Under the pieces are notes generated by a model that was not told where the DNA came from, ran no database searches, and saw only the letters and a list, made by a program, of their open reading frames with translations. Position numbers and translations under genes: made by a program. A stretch of 29,792 nt of DNA from JAQIBY01 sp964615585 (lineage in GTDB: Bacteria; Bacteroidota; Bacteroidia; Bacteroidales; ML635J-15): contig CAZTNS010000021.1 in the NCBI GenBank assembly GCA_964615585.1, positions 1-29,792 of the forward strand. Direction: 5' to 3'. Position 1 is the stretch's first letter; each line of letters begins with the position of its first letter. Shown in pieces: positions 15,778-24,724 of the stretch.

Positions 15778-15780
15778 ATT

Positions 15781-18700
15781 TTAGTACTGCATTTTTGGGA
15801 TCTCAATAAAAAATTCTGATCCTTTGTTTTTCTCCGTTCTGTAATAAATATCACCTTCAATATTATCCACAATTCCTTTAACTATGCTGAGGCCTAATCC
15901 CATACCTGACGTTTTTGTTGTAAAACTGGGGCTGAATATTTTTTCATGCAGGTGATCAGGGATGCCGATCCCATTATCAGCAATGCTCAGCAGAAAATGA
16001 TTGTTTTTTTCAGATAGGCTGATGCGAATAATTCCCTGTTTTCCTGAGGGGATAGCCTGCAGGGCATTTTTAATTAAATTGTTAAGCATGCGTATAATTT
16101 GTTCTTTGTCAGCAAGTATCCATGCATGGTCATCAACTTCATTTTTAATGATAATTTTAGTCGCACTCAATCCTGTAAACAATTGTTTAATCTGATAGAT
16201 TCTTTCGACCAAATCTACCCGTTGTTTTTGTTTCAGTCGAATTCTGGCAAAATTGCTGAATTCAGTTGCGATATCAGCAAGGCTGTCTATTTGTTCAATC
16301 AGGGTTTTTGATACGCGGTCAAACATTTGATCAAAGTCAGGATCATTTTCTTTATATGCTTTTTCGAGATGCTGTACGCTAAGTTTCATTGGTGTCAGTG
16401 GATTTTTGATTTCATGGGCGATTTGTTTGGCCATTTCCCGCCATGCGTATTCTCTTTCGCTGCGTGCGAGTTTTTCAGCACTTTCGGCCAGTTCATCCAC
16501 TTTTCTGTTGTATTCCTGAACCAGGCTTCCAATTTCATCATTCCCTGCATAACGGATCTTTCGGTTGCGTTTTGATATATCCATTAACCGCAACCTGTCC
16601 TGTATCATTCTCAGAGGCCTTGTGAGTTGGTTTGATGTGACCAGGGCAATCAGTATTGTGAAAATAAACATGATTAGATAAACATTCAATAAAGCAACTG
16701 TAAGGCTGGATATTTCCTGGCTAAAATCACTTTGACGGGCAAAATAAGGTAAGTTGATGTAGGCAAGAATATCCCCGTGAATATTCTGAAATGGAAGATA
16801 GGCAGAAAGATATTCCATTTTACCTATCTTTTCATTTTGTACAAAATACCCTGTTTCATTATTTTGAATTTGGTTATACGCCCGGGGGGCCATACGCTGT
16901 CCAACCAAGCCTCTGTCATAAATTTCCATCCGTGATGATGCCATCAGTTTCCCGTCAAGACCATATAAATTAATGTCTGTATAAAAAACATTTGAAAATT
17001 TCACCAGTAAATAGTTCAAATAGTCTTTCATGCCCTCTTCCAGGCTTTGTTCTTCACCTAGTTTATGATTCAGTTCCACCAATACGGATTGCATTTTTTC
17101 TTCTATGGCGTCTTTTTGTTTGTCACGGTATTTGCGGATGTAAAATGAAATGCTTACAACACCAACCACAATAAGAGACAAAGACAATAATAACAATAAA
17201 TAAGACTGGAAGCGGTTTCTCAGGCTTTCTCCAAAAACACCCAATTTTTTGTGTCTGATGATATAGTTGGTTAAATAAACCAAATTCATCAGCATGAAAA
17301 GGATAAAGAAAATATAAGTAAAAAATATTGAATAAGTTTTCAGGTTTTTTATCTTGTAGCTAACAACAATAACATTATCCTTAGTGGGATGATATATGAG
17401 ATGCCACATTTCGTCCGACTCAAAGCTGAAAAAATCTGTCTGAATTTGTGTGTAATTATATTTTTCAGGGTAGTTAAATTCTCCGCTGCTGCTGATAAGT
17501 GTGTTTTCATAATACTTTGCATACGATACATTATTCCCTGATTTTTCAGGCATAATTGACTGATCGAGTAATAATTCAGGATATCCGGGACCTTGTATCT
17601 GAACGCTGCTCTCAATTTCGATAAATAGTGTTTTATTAAGGCTGTCGTTTACACCAACAGGGATTTGCCCATGGTAAGAAATGCGCCCGTTGTTGTTATC
17701 AAGAAAATAAAAGTCAGTTTCGGGCAGTGTTATTCCATATGTTTCACTCATGCCTTTAAAAAAAGCCTGACAATGCATTAATTCATCATTAGGACTAATA
17801 ATCAGACTGTCTTTTGAGTTGCATAAAGTCAATTGAACATTATATCTTTCAAGGTAACCACGCATGTAGCGTGGATAGAAATAGTCATGTGCTTTATCAT
17901 AATCACCCTGTTCAAGCAAATCGACAAGTTTTGTATCTTCACAGATGTCTTCGTTTATTTCTTTGATAAAATATTCAGCACCTGCATCCCTTTCATTAGA
18001 TAAATTCATTGCCATTACTCTTGCTTGTGCTTTTTCTTTCTTGGTGATAAAATCATTGATGACACAAGTAAGCAAAGCTGCCAGAATTATACAGAGGCTC
18101 AACAGGATGTAATATGAGTATGTTTTTCTTGTTACCCTTATATATACCAGGATTCCAATCAATATGCCTATGAGAATAAAACTTTGAATGGATAAAGCTA
18201 CTGGTACAATATGCCAGTATATCTGAATCAAAATGATCACGAATATGCATGCTGAATACAGCCAGTATTTTGGTTTAATAGATTTACGGCTTTCGCATAA
18301 CAGGCGGTCTGTTATCAGTAACAATGAAACAAACAGTAAAAATATCCCGACAAACCCGATAAAAGACAGGTAGCTTAATTCCAGCAGCTTGCTAAAATCC
18401 AAAGGAATGGTTGAATGCATAATCATACCATGTAATCGGTGAATGCCGTAATAGATCAAAAAAAACACGAAAGCATAGACAACAATGGCTGTAACAGCTT
18501 GAATGAAGGGGGGTATTTTAATGACACGCAACCTGAAAAACCGGAAAAACACAATGGAAAAACACAACAACATCATCACATTGATCAGTATATCACCCAA
18601 TGAGCTATATATTACCGATTCAGCATAATGTACCGGTGAGAATAAATCCATTTTTAACCACACTGCCGGAAAATCGAAATACATCATTAAAAACCTCAGC

Positions 18701-19452
18701 AATACAAGATCGCCCAGTAAAACCAGGAGCAACCAATTGTTATGCCTGATTTTGTCTGCCAGATAAATATAGCTCAGTCCAATGACAATCAACAAACAGA
18801 TAAATGCGAGAAAATATAATCCTGCTGACAAATTAAACATGGCATCATCCTTAACCTTGTTTACGTCAAAATATAAACTGAAAAGATGTTTTTCTCCGTA
18901 ATGTATCTGTTTGCCGGTATCAGGTATGCTGTCAATCTTTGTGTTGTCAGGGATGGCAAAAATGTCAGCTACATCCTCCGGGAGATTTTCGTTTTTATAG
19001 CCATATACTCGTTTTAACAATATGGCTGCAACTTTGGTGTAATTACCATCCTGCCGGCTGAGCAGGATATACCACCCGTTTGATTTCTTTCTCAATACAG
19101 GTCCTCCGTCAGGAACAGATGCATATTGAATGGGCATCAATCTGTCTGACCAGAAGGTGAGTGATGAATCCCGGAACACATAAACAGATATTCCGTATTT
19201 ATTCAGTTTAGCCTGAAAATCATTTATTACACTGCGAAAAACAGTATCAGGATGCTCAGATGTATTTAAATCGTTAAGTTCATTAAAAACTACTTCTGAA
19301 ATTTCAATCTGTTGTTCTATTACAGTTTCAATGTAATCTTTGTCAATATATTTATCGGGTGATAGTACAGTCTCCTTTTCTGTGAATATACCGGCACACA
19401 GACTCACAAAAAAAACAATGCCTGAAATTAAAATTACTTTTGTCCTTTTCAT
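15781..19452 (-). CDS. Large membrane-bound NtrY-like sensor histidine kinase
   Basis: A 1223-residue kinase from the ATG at 19452, where a signal-anchor helix begins (MKRTKVILISGIVFF). A first extracytoplasmic domain is followed by about eight membrane helices, a second extracytoplasmic domain of about 250 residues, two helices, a third sensor region of about 170 residues, and a last helix. Then come a HAMP domain (RPLRMIQDRLRLMD), a HisKA domain with AHEIKNPLTPMKLSVQHLEKA (phospho-acceptor His1013) and an HATPase domain with NLIKNALQAIP (N box), IADNGIGIP (G1), FTTKTSGMGLGLSIVKGIVDN (F/G2). The PLTPMKLS signature is NtrY-type. No response regulator gene is adjacent; the signal is unknown. 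Confidence 0.92.
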   Translation of the reverse strand: MKRTKVILISGIVFFVSLCAGIFTEKETVLSPDKYIDKDYIETVIEQQIEISEVVFNELNDLNTSEHPDTVFRSVINDFQAKLNKYGISVYVFRDSSLTFWSDRLMPIQYASVPDGGPVLRKKSNGWYILLSRQDGNYTKVAAILLKRVYGYKNENLPEDVADIFAIPDNTKIDSIPDTGKQIHYGEKHLFSLYFDVNKVKDDAMFNLSAGLYFLAFICLLIVIGLSYIYLADKIRHNNWLLLVLLGDLVLLRFLMMYFDFPAVWLKMDLFSPVHYAESVIYSSLGDILINVMMLLCFSIVFFRFFRLRVIKIPPFIQAVTAIVVYAFVFFLIYYGIHRLHGMIMHSTIPLDFSKLLELSYLSFIGFVGIFLLFVSLLLITDRLLCESRKSIKPKYWLYSACIFVIILIQIYWHIVPVALSIQSFILIGILIGILVYIRVTRKTYSYYILLSLCIILAALLTCVINDFITKKEKAQARVMAMNLSNERDAGAEYFIKEINEDICEDTKLVDLLEQGDYDKAHDYFYPRYMRGYLERYNVQLTLCNSKDSLIISPNDELMHCQAFFKGMSETYGITLPETDFYFLDNNNGRISYHGQIPVGVNDSLNKTLFIEIESSVQIQGPGYPELLLDQSIMPEKSGNNVSYAKYYENTLISSSGEFNYPEKYNYTQIQTDFFSFESDEMWHLIYHPTKDNVIVVSYKIKNLKTYSIFFTYIFFILFMLMNLVYLTNYIIRHKKLGVFGESLRNRFQSYLLLLLSLSLIVVGVVSISFYIRKYRDKQKDAIEEKMQSVLVELNHKLGEEQSLEEGMKDYLNYLLVKFSNVFYTDINLYGLDGKLMASSRMEIYDRGLVGQRMAPRAYNQIQNNETGYFVQNEKIGKMEYLSAYLPFQNIHGDILAYINLPYFARQSDFSQEISSLTVALLNVYLIMFIFTILIALVTSNQLTRPLRMIQDRLRLMDISKRNRKIRYAGNDEIGSLVQEYNRKVDELAESAEKLARSEREYAWREMAKQIAHEIKNPLTPMKLSVQHLEKAYKENDPDFDQMFDRVSKTLIEQIDSLADIATEFSNFARIRLKQKQRVDLVERIYQIKQLFTGLSATKIIIKNEVDDHAWILADKEQIIRMLNNLIKNALQAIPSGKQGIIRISLSEKNNHFLLSIADNGIGIPDHLHEKIFSPSFTTKTSGMGLGLSIVKGIVDNIEGDIYYRTEKNKGSEFFIEIPKMQY

Positions 19453-19833
19453 AATAATTAGCAGTTCTGGGCATAAAAATAACAATCCTTATTAAATAAT
19501 CCATGTTTAATTATTGTCCTGATGAAACCAATGGTGTGTTTATAATGTGCTTGCACATATAATTGCCCTGGATTTTATCACTTTCTTTATGGCTGTTTGT
19601 AAAAAAACATGTGTTAATTCTGTTCTTTTTGGAAATTGTTAACACTGGTAGGATACAGGCAGTCACGTTACGGATTGAGGTTATAGAAGTGAAAATTGTT
19701 GAGGGTTGTTATTTGCTTGGTGCAGTTGAAAATTGTAATATCGATAAAATTCTTTTAAGTTTGCGAATTGGATGCTTAATTAAACTTTTTTGGTTTAATT
19801 TTTGCATAAGCTAAATGACCAATAAAAAGGCGA
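19453..19833. other. Divergent intergenic region between kinase and DUF4783 gene
   Basis: About 380 bases. An 83-codon frame (19563-19814) is hydrophobic and low in complexity, with no domain or start signal, and is not called. A TAATTTTTG element (19796-19804) near the right end may serve the DUF4783 gene, but its spacing to any -33 box is poor. Confidence 0.45.
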
Positions 19834-20235
19834 ATGAATCAGGTAAAATATATTATTCTTATTTTTTCTGTAATGTCAGGCACATTGTTTTTGTCATCAA
19901 GGGCAGTTGCCGATATTCCTGTACAAATATTTAAATCCATTGAAAAGGGTGATGTAGAGGAGTTATGCAATTATTTTAGTGAATCTATTGAATTAATTTT
20001 GGTGGATAAAGAAGGGATTTACAGTAAGACTCAGGCATCACAGATATTGAAACAATTTTTTCATGCCAACAGGCCTGAAAAATTTAATGTATTACACCAG
20101 GGAGGTAGTGAAAGTGCAAAATATGCCATAGGAACGCTTACAACCACAAAGGGCAAATACCGTGTTCATTTCCTGGTGAAGCTAAAGAACAAGCAGGCAT
20201 TAATTCATCAATTAAGGATACAGGAGGAAGAATGA
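19834..20235 (+). CDS. DUF4783 family secreted protein
   Basis: A 133-residue protein with a signal peptide (about residues 1-26, ending AVADIP). The remainder resembles a small NTF2-like/DUF4783 fold: IFKSIEKGDVEELCNYFSESIELILVDKEGIYSKTQASQILKQFF. The function of this family is unknown; in Bacteroidota it is commonly found just upstream of nadC, as here. Its stop codon overlaps the nadC start (ATGA), so translation is coupled. Confidence 0.85.
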   Translation: MNQVKYIILIFSVMSGTLFLSSRAVADIPVQIFKSIEKGDVEELCNYFSESIELILVDKEGIYSKTQASQILKQFFHANRPEKFNVLHQGGSESAKYAIGTLTTTKGKYRVHFLVKLKNKQALIHQLRIQEEE

Positions 20236-21077
20236 CATATAAAGATTATTTGAAGGAAATCATTGCGTTGGCAAAAAGGGAAGATCTGGGTGAGGGAGAC
20301 CACACCTCAATGGCTTGTTTTAAAACAGGCGAAACCGGTGATGCGCGTATTTTTGCTAAAGAAGCTGGTGTGCTGGCAGGAGTAGAAGTGGCTAAAGCTG
20401 TTTTTAAGGCATATGACAAGCACATTAAACTGGAAACTTTTTTGGTAGATGGTGATAACATAGGGCCGGGCGATGAAATTCTGAGCATCAGCGGAAACAA
20501 GAACAGCATATTAACTGCTGAACGTACAGTACTCAATTTTCTTCAGCGTATGAGCGGCATAGCTACAAAAACCCGTGAATATGCTGATATTATACAAGAT
20601 ACCAAGGCACGTGTACTTGACACCAGAAAAACAACCCCGGGAATGCGCATGCTTGAAAAAGAAGCTGTACGCATCGGGGGAGGGAAAAATCACCGATTTG
20701 GCCTGTACGATATGATCATGTTGAAAGACAACCATATTGATTTTGCAGGCAGTATTGAAAAAGCCATCAATTTAGCTAAAAAGTACATCAAAGAAAATAA
20801 ACTTAATATCCCTGTAGAAATCGAAGTAAGGAATTTTGAAGAATTGGAACAGGTGCTTAAATCTGAGAAAGTGGACAGGGTAATGCTGGATAATTTTACT
20901 GTTGAAGATACCCAACATGCTGTACAAATTGTTAACAACAGGATTGAATTGGAAAGTTCGGGAGGCATTACACTTGATAACATCAGGGATTATGCAATGA
21001 CAGGAGTGGATTTTATCTCTGTTGGTTCACTGACACATCATATTAAGAGTCTGGATATTAGCCTTTATGTTGTTTAA
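20232..21077 (+). CDS. nadC: Nicotinate-nucleotide pyrophosphorylase (quinolinate phosphoribosyltransferase)
   Basis: A 281-residue enzyme that converts quinolinate and PRPP to nicotinate mononucleotide in de novo NAD synthesis. Family blocks are intact: REDLGEGDHTS, GVLAGVEVAKAVF, ERTVLNFLQRMSGIAT, DTRKTTPGMRMLEKEAVRIGGGKNHRFGLYDMIMLKDNHI (about 130-169, substrate-binding Arg and Lys) and ESSGGITLDNIRDYAMTGVDFISVGSLTH. Normal length. It lies between DUF4783 and YihY in a probable operon; nadA and nadB are not in the window. Confidence 0.96.
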   Translation: MTYKDYLKEIIALAKREDLGEGDHTSMACFKTGETGDARIFAKEAGVLAGVEVAKAVFKAYDKHIKLETFLVDGDNIGPGDEILSISGNKNSILTAERTVLNFLQRMSGIATKTREYADIIQDTKARVLDTRKTTPGMRMLEKEAVRIGGGKNHRFGLYDMIMLKDNHIDFAGSIEKAINLAKKYIKENKLNIPVEIEVRNFEELEQVLKSEKVDRVMLDNFTVEDTQHAVQIVNNRIELESSGGITLDNIRDYAMTGVDFISVGSLTHHIKSLDISLYVV

Positions 21078-21113
21078 GTGAACTTCAATGAAGTTTTATA
21101 AACGAAACAATGA

Positions 21114-22028
21114 ATGAATCAAATCCATTATTTTAAGATATGGCTTAAAAGTAAAGCCAAAAAGTTTTCATTACCTGGATTTGACAAATATCCCATTTAT
21201 GATATTGGGGTGTTTTTTATGCGGGGTGTCCAAAAAGGATCCATAAATCAAAGAGCCGCCAGTGTTGCATACAATGCTTTTCTATCTATTTTTCCAGGCA
21301 TAATCTTTTTGTTTACTTTGATTCCTTATGTTCCGATTGAAAATTTTCAGGAATCATTGCTTAATCTGCTTGAAAATTTTATTCCGGAAAATGCATACCA
21401 AAGTATGGAAGATACCATTGTTGACATCATAACCAAACAACGTGGCTCATTGCTTTCAATTACGTTCTTTTTTGCGTTGTTTGTTGCTTCCAATGGAGTA
21501 CTTTCGCTTATCAGGGCATTCAACAGTTCGTATCATGGCATTGAATACAGAAAATGGTGGATGCGTCGTCTTATAGCAATTTTTCTGGTTTTTATTGAAT
21601 TTATATTAATCACGATAACAATTGCCCTACTGACGGTTAATGAATCATTGTATGACAAGTTTTTCGAAGGGTCTAAATTGCTGTGGTATGTTTTTCTTGG
21701 CATCCGGATTATTATTGTTCTTGCCTTGTTCTTTTTCAGCACATCATTTATTTACTACCTGGCCCCTGCCCGGCGGAGCAGATTTAGGTTTATTTCACCA
21801 GGCGCCACAGTGGCCACTATTTTAATGGTACTTGCATCTTATGGGTTTTCATTTTTCGTCAACAACTTTGGTCAATTCAATAAATTGTACGGGTCAATAG
21901 GAACCATCATAGTGGTACTGATATGGATTTATATAATGAGTTTTGCAGTAATTTTAGGGTTTGAACTGAATGCCAGTATTATAGAAAGGGGGCGAGTCAA
22001 AGATAATTCAGAAGGGAAAGATCAATGA
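21114..22028 (+). CDS. YihY/BrkB family inner-membrane protein
   Basis: A 304-residue membrane protein with about six helices. The N-terminal part carries the family motif RAASVAYNAFLSIFPGIIFLFTLIPYV; later blocks are SLLSITFFFALFVASNGVLSLIRAFN, the YRKWWMRRLIAIFLVF helix, YYLAPARRSRFRFISPGATVATILMVLASYGFSFFV and GTIIVVLIWIYIMSFAVILGFELNA. Its transport or structural role is not established despite an old RNase BN label. It starts 36 bases after nadC, probably in the same operon, and overlaps the convergent hydrolase gene by seven bases. Confidence 0.92.
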   Translation: MNQIHYFKIWLKSKAKKFSLPGFDKYPIYDIGVFFMRGVQKGSINQRAASVAYNAFLSIFPGIIFLFTLIPYVPIENFQESLLNLLENFIPENAYQSMEDTIVDIITKQRGSLLSITFFFALFVASNGVLSLIRAFNSSYHGIEYRKWWMRRLIAIFLVFIEFILITITIALLTVNESLYDKFFEGSKLLWYVFLGIRIIIVLALFFFSTSFIYYLAPARRSRFRFISPGATVATILMVLASYGFSFFVNNFGQFNKLYGSIGTIIVVLIWIYIMSFAVILGFELNASIIERGRVKDNSEGKDQ

Positions 22029-23236
22029 TGAATAATTTTTTGCCTGTACATGTCAGCACCGGATTCTATTTCAATCACGTATAATCCATCAGGATATCTG
22101 CTCATATCAATTTTTGTTTTTGTATCTTCAAGGATGCCGGAAAACACAATTCTACCATCAGAAGCGATTAACCGGTAAGAGCCGGAAGGCTTTTTTGTCT
22201 CGATAAACATCTCATTCCCTGCAGGATTTGGATATATTTTGCTGCCAGGCTTGTCGTTTTGAGCTATCATGACCGGATCATCAACCCATGGATTGAATTG
22301 TGCCATAAATTCCACCGCAATATTAAAGCAGATGTCGAAAGAATCCGGGATCATGGTCATGTTATCACCTTCAAGATAAAAACAATGAGATGCATCATCA
22401 AACAAATGCAGTTCATGCCAGATGTCAAGTGTATCCAAACGCATTGACATATACTGAGAACCATATAAGTTTGGGAACAGATCAGTATTGTAAGCAGGCC
22501 CGTAATCGTATGGGACAGAATTATCACCCGTACCATGAATAAAACACACCGGTGTAGTATTAAAATCATCCAAATATTCTAGGTCATCTACACCTCCCCA
22601 TTGTGCAATAAGGCCTCGTACTTCCGTAGTGTGATTTTGATAATCCCCGGTGCAATTAAAACACTCAAGACTATCCTGAAAAAGGCCTCCGAATGTTGCT
22701 TCCGGGCGTTCATCTTCCTCCATATATACACTCATGAGTGAAGCTATTGTTCCAGCAGAATTTCCCAGCAAATAGATCTGTGTGGTGTCAATTCCGTATT
22801 CTTCATAATTGGCTTTGAAATACCGGATGGCAGCATTAACATCCTGTCCTGCCCTGTATGCAGCTCTAATGATACTGCTTTGTGAAAGGGGATTATAACC
22901 AAGTCGGTAATCTATAGAAGCCACGGCATACCCGTAATGCGACAAACTGTCGCCATAAGCAACCATATCCGCCCATGAACGGTTCCCTGCTATAAATGCA
23001 CCTCCAAAAACCGTAATGACAAATGGCCGGTAAGTCATTGTATCATTGGCCGGTTCATAAAAATCAAAAAATAAATCCTTGTGGTCTCCCTGGTAATTGT
23101 CACCACAACTGTAATAAATTGAGTCTAAAATAGTAATAGAATCAAACACGCGATCAACAAACCTCTGTTCCTGGGCAAATGTACTGGATGCCATCATAAG
23201 CAAAAGCGCAAAAACAAAAATACCAAACTTATTCAT
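22022..23236 (-). CDS. T9SS-secreted alpha/beta hydrolase (carboxylesterase-like), paralogue A
   Basis: A 404-residue protein from the ATG at 23236; a longer frame upstream runs into a promoter. It has a signal peptide (ending TFAQ), then an esterase/lipase-type alpha/beta hydrolase: oxyanion-region VFGGAFIAGNR, nucleophile GNSAG (Ser160), probable acid IHGTGDNSVP (Asp238) and His284 in ASHCF. The last 70 residues are a T9SS sorting domain (KIYPNPAGNEMFIE ... DGLYVIEIESGADMYRQKII), so it should be exported to or through the outer membrane and anchored or released there. The substrate is unknown; an ester is likely. It is a tandem duplicate of the neighbouring gene. Confidence 0.9.
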   Translation of the reverse strand: MNKFGIFVFALLLMMASSTFAQEQRFVDRVFDSITILDSIYYSCGDNYQGDHKDLFFDFYEPANDTMTYRPFVITVFGGAFIAGNRSWADMVAYGDSLSHYGYAVASIDYRLGYNPLSQSSIIRAAYRAGQDVNAAIRYFKANYEEYGIDTTQIYLLGNSAGTIASLMSVYMEEDERPEATFGGLFQDSLECFNCTGDYQNHTTEVRGLIAQWGGVDDLEYLDDFNTTPVCFIHGTGDNSVPYDYGPAYNTDLFPNLYGSQYMSMRLDTLDIWHELHLFDDASHCFYLEGDNMTMIPDSFDICFNIAVEFMAQFNPWVDDPVMIAQNDKPGSKIYPNPAGNEMFIETKKPSGSYRLIASDGRIVFSGILEDTKTKIDMSRYPDGLYVIEIESGADMYRQKIIHH

Positions 23237-23263
23237 GTCTTTTTTTTTATTTATTTCTGTCAG

Positions 23264-23271
23264 CAAAAATA
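23264..23271 (-). promoter_or_regulatory. -7 element upstream of hydrolase paralogue A
   Basis: On the minus strand TATTTTTG, an exact TAnnTTTG match 27 bases before the ATG at 23236. It covers the alternative upstream start, supporting the shorter protein. No good -33 box is seen. Confidence 0.45.
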
Positions 23272-23310
23272 ATAAAAAAAATGCAAAATATGGTTGTTGA
23301 AGCCCTTTTA

Positions 23311-24546
23311 TTAGTTAAGAAGTATTTTATTTATAGTCCTATCTTTATTATTATACATTTCTAAGATGTATAATCCACTTTCAATATACTTCACATCAAT
23401 CCCACTGTTAAAAAATGTGTGTCCTGACTTTATTGCACGTCCATCAGGCATTGATATCCTGTAATAATTGTCATTCGGAAATACAGAGCAATCCAAAAAC
23501 AGAAAATGATCTTTACGGTATAAGTTGACTGATTTTTGAGAAACAGGATTTCCTGCAAAAAGGGTATCTTTGTCTGGGGGATTTACAAATGGGTTCATTT
23601 TTGACATAAAATTCACAATGATATTCAGGCATGTATCAAATTTCTGAGGGTCTATAATTAATTTGGCTTTCAGGTAAAAACCATGTTTTTCAACGGGAAA
23701 TAAATGTAACTCATTCCAAACACCCAAAGAGTCCATATAGTTAGACAAATACGCTGATCCAAATATATAAGGCATAAATTGGGCTTTGTAAACATGCCCT
23801 GTATCATAGGGTATGGTGTTGTCTTTTTTACCATGAATAAAACACACCGGAATGCTATCGTTGGAATCAATGTAAGCCGGATTATTCATTCCTCCCCATA
23901 GGGCTATAACGCCGGCAACACTGTTGGTGTGGTTGTTATAACCTCCGGAACAATTAATGCATCCCAGGTCATCTGAATTATTATCCTGAGCATACGTTAT
24001 GTCAGGCCTTTCCTCTTCGTCCAGAAAAGCCGATGTCAGTGAGGCAATGCCACCAGCCGAGCTGCCCAGAAGAAAAATATTTGTGGTATCAATACCATGG
24101 GTTTTATAATTGGCTTTAAAATATCGTATAGCAGCATTAATATCTTGTGTGGCTCTGTACGCAGCCCTGGTAATTTCGCCATTGATAACCGGATTGTATC
24201 CAAGCCGGTAATCAATGGATGCTACAACATACCCGTAGTGAGCAAGGCTGTTACCAAAAGCCTGCATGTCTATCCAATCTCTTCTGCCAACAACAAAAGA
24301 ACCACCAAAAACTGTGATTATCAGTGGGCGGTATATTAAACTGTCATCAGCCGGTTCATATAAATCAAAATACAATCTTGTTTCTCTTCCAATGAAATTT
24401 TCAGTAATGGCGTACAGCACTTTTTCATTAATTTTAATGCTGTCTGCAACTCTTTCGGTAAAACGTTGAGCAAAAATTACGGAAGAACCGGTTGTGATTA
24501 TGATCAGCATTATAATCTTTATTGTATTGACAGAAAATCTGTGCAT
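23311..24546 (-). CDS. Secreted alpha/beta hydrolase, paralogue B with a divergent sorting domain
   Basis: A 411-residue protein with a signal peptide (ending VIFAQ) and the same hydrolase core as its neighbour: VFGGSFVVGRRD, GSSAG (Ser163), IHGKKDNTIP (Asp242), EKHGF (His288). Long stretches match paralogue A (YGYVVASIDYRLGYNP, RAAYRATQDINAAIRYFKANY), indicating recent tandem duplication. The C-terminus keeps the shape of a T9SS sorting domain (ISMPDGRAIKSG ... ESGLYILEMYN ... INKILLN), but the YPNP motif is gone (VNLYRKDHFLFLD). Export by T9SS is therefore less certain. Confidence 0.88.
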   Translation of the reverse strand: MHRFSVNTIKIIMLIIITTGSSVIFAQRFTERVADSIKINEKVLYAITENFIGRETRLYFDLYEPADDSLIYRPLIITVFGGSFVVGRRDWIDMQAFGNSLAHYGYVVASIDYRLGYNPVINGEITRAAYRATQDINAAIRYFKANYKTHGIDTTNIFLLGSSAGGIASLTSAFLDEEERPDITYAQDNNSDDLGCINCSGGYNNHTNSVAGVIALWGGMNNPAYIDSNDSIPVCFIHGKKDNTIPYDTGHVYKAQFMPYIFGSAYLSNYMDSLGVWNELHLFPVEKHGFYLKAKLIIDPQKFDTCLNIIVNFMSKMNPFVNPPDKDTLFAGNPVSQKSVNLYRKDHFLFLDCSVFPNDNYYRISMPDGRAIKSGHTFFNSGIDVKYIESGLYILEMYNNKDRTINKILLN

Positions 24547-24724
24547 AATTGTCTTATTGTAACAATATAAACTATATACAACCTAAACTTAATAAATGTT
24601 TAACACAAATACATACTGGAAAGGCCATATTTGCATAAAACATTGATGCCTGAAGTGAGTGGATTAAGGTTTATTACCGGTAAGACAATATCTTATGGCA
24701 ATCCTGCTCTGTTACACCGGCTTT

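Larger units (their letters stand above)
14996..15780. other. Non-coding repeat cluster
   Basis: Nearly 790 bases without a gene. The left part has small hairpins (GCTGT...ACAGC near 14998-15016 and AGGCT...AGCCT at 15088-15103), the middle is a REP-like array, and the right is a terminal-inverted-repeat element reaching the stop codon of the next gene; the last two are listed separately. Confidence 0.6.

Noticed and set aside
19563..19814. 83-codon hydrophobic plus-strand frame
   Set aside because: No start signal, no domain, low complexity; the region is more likely the promoter area of the DUF4783 gene.
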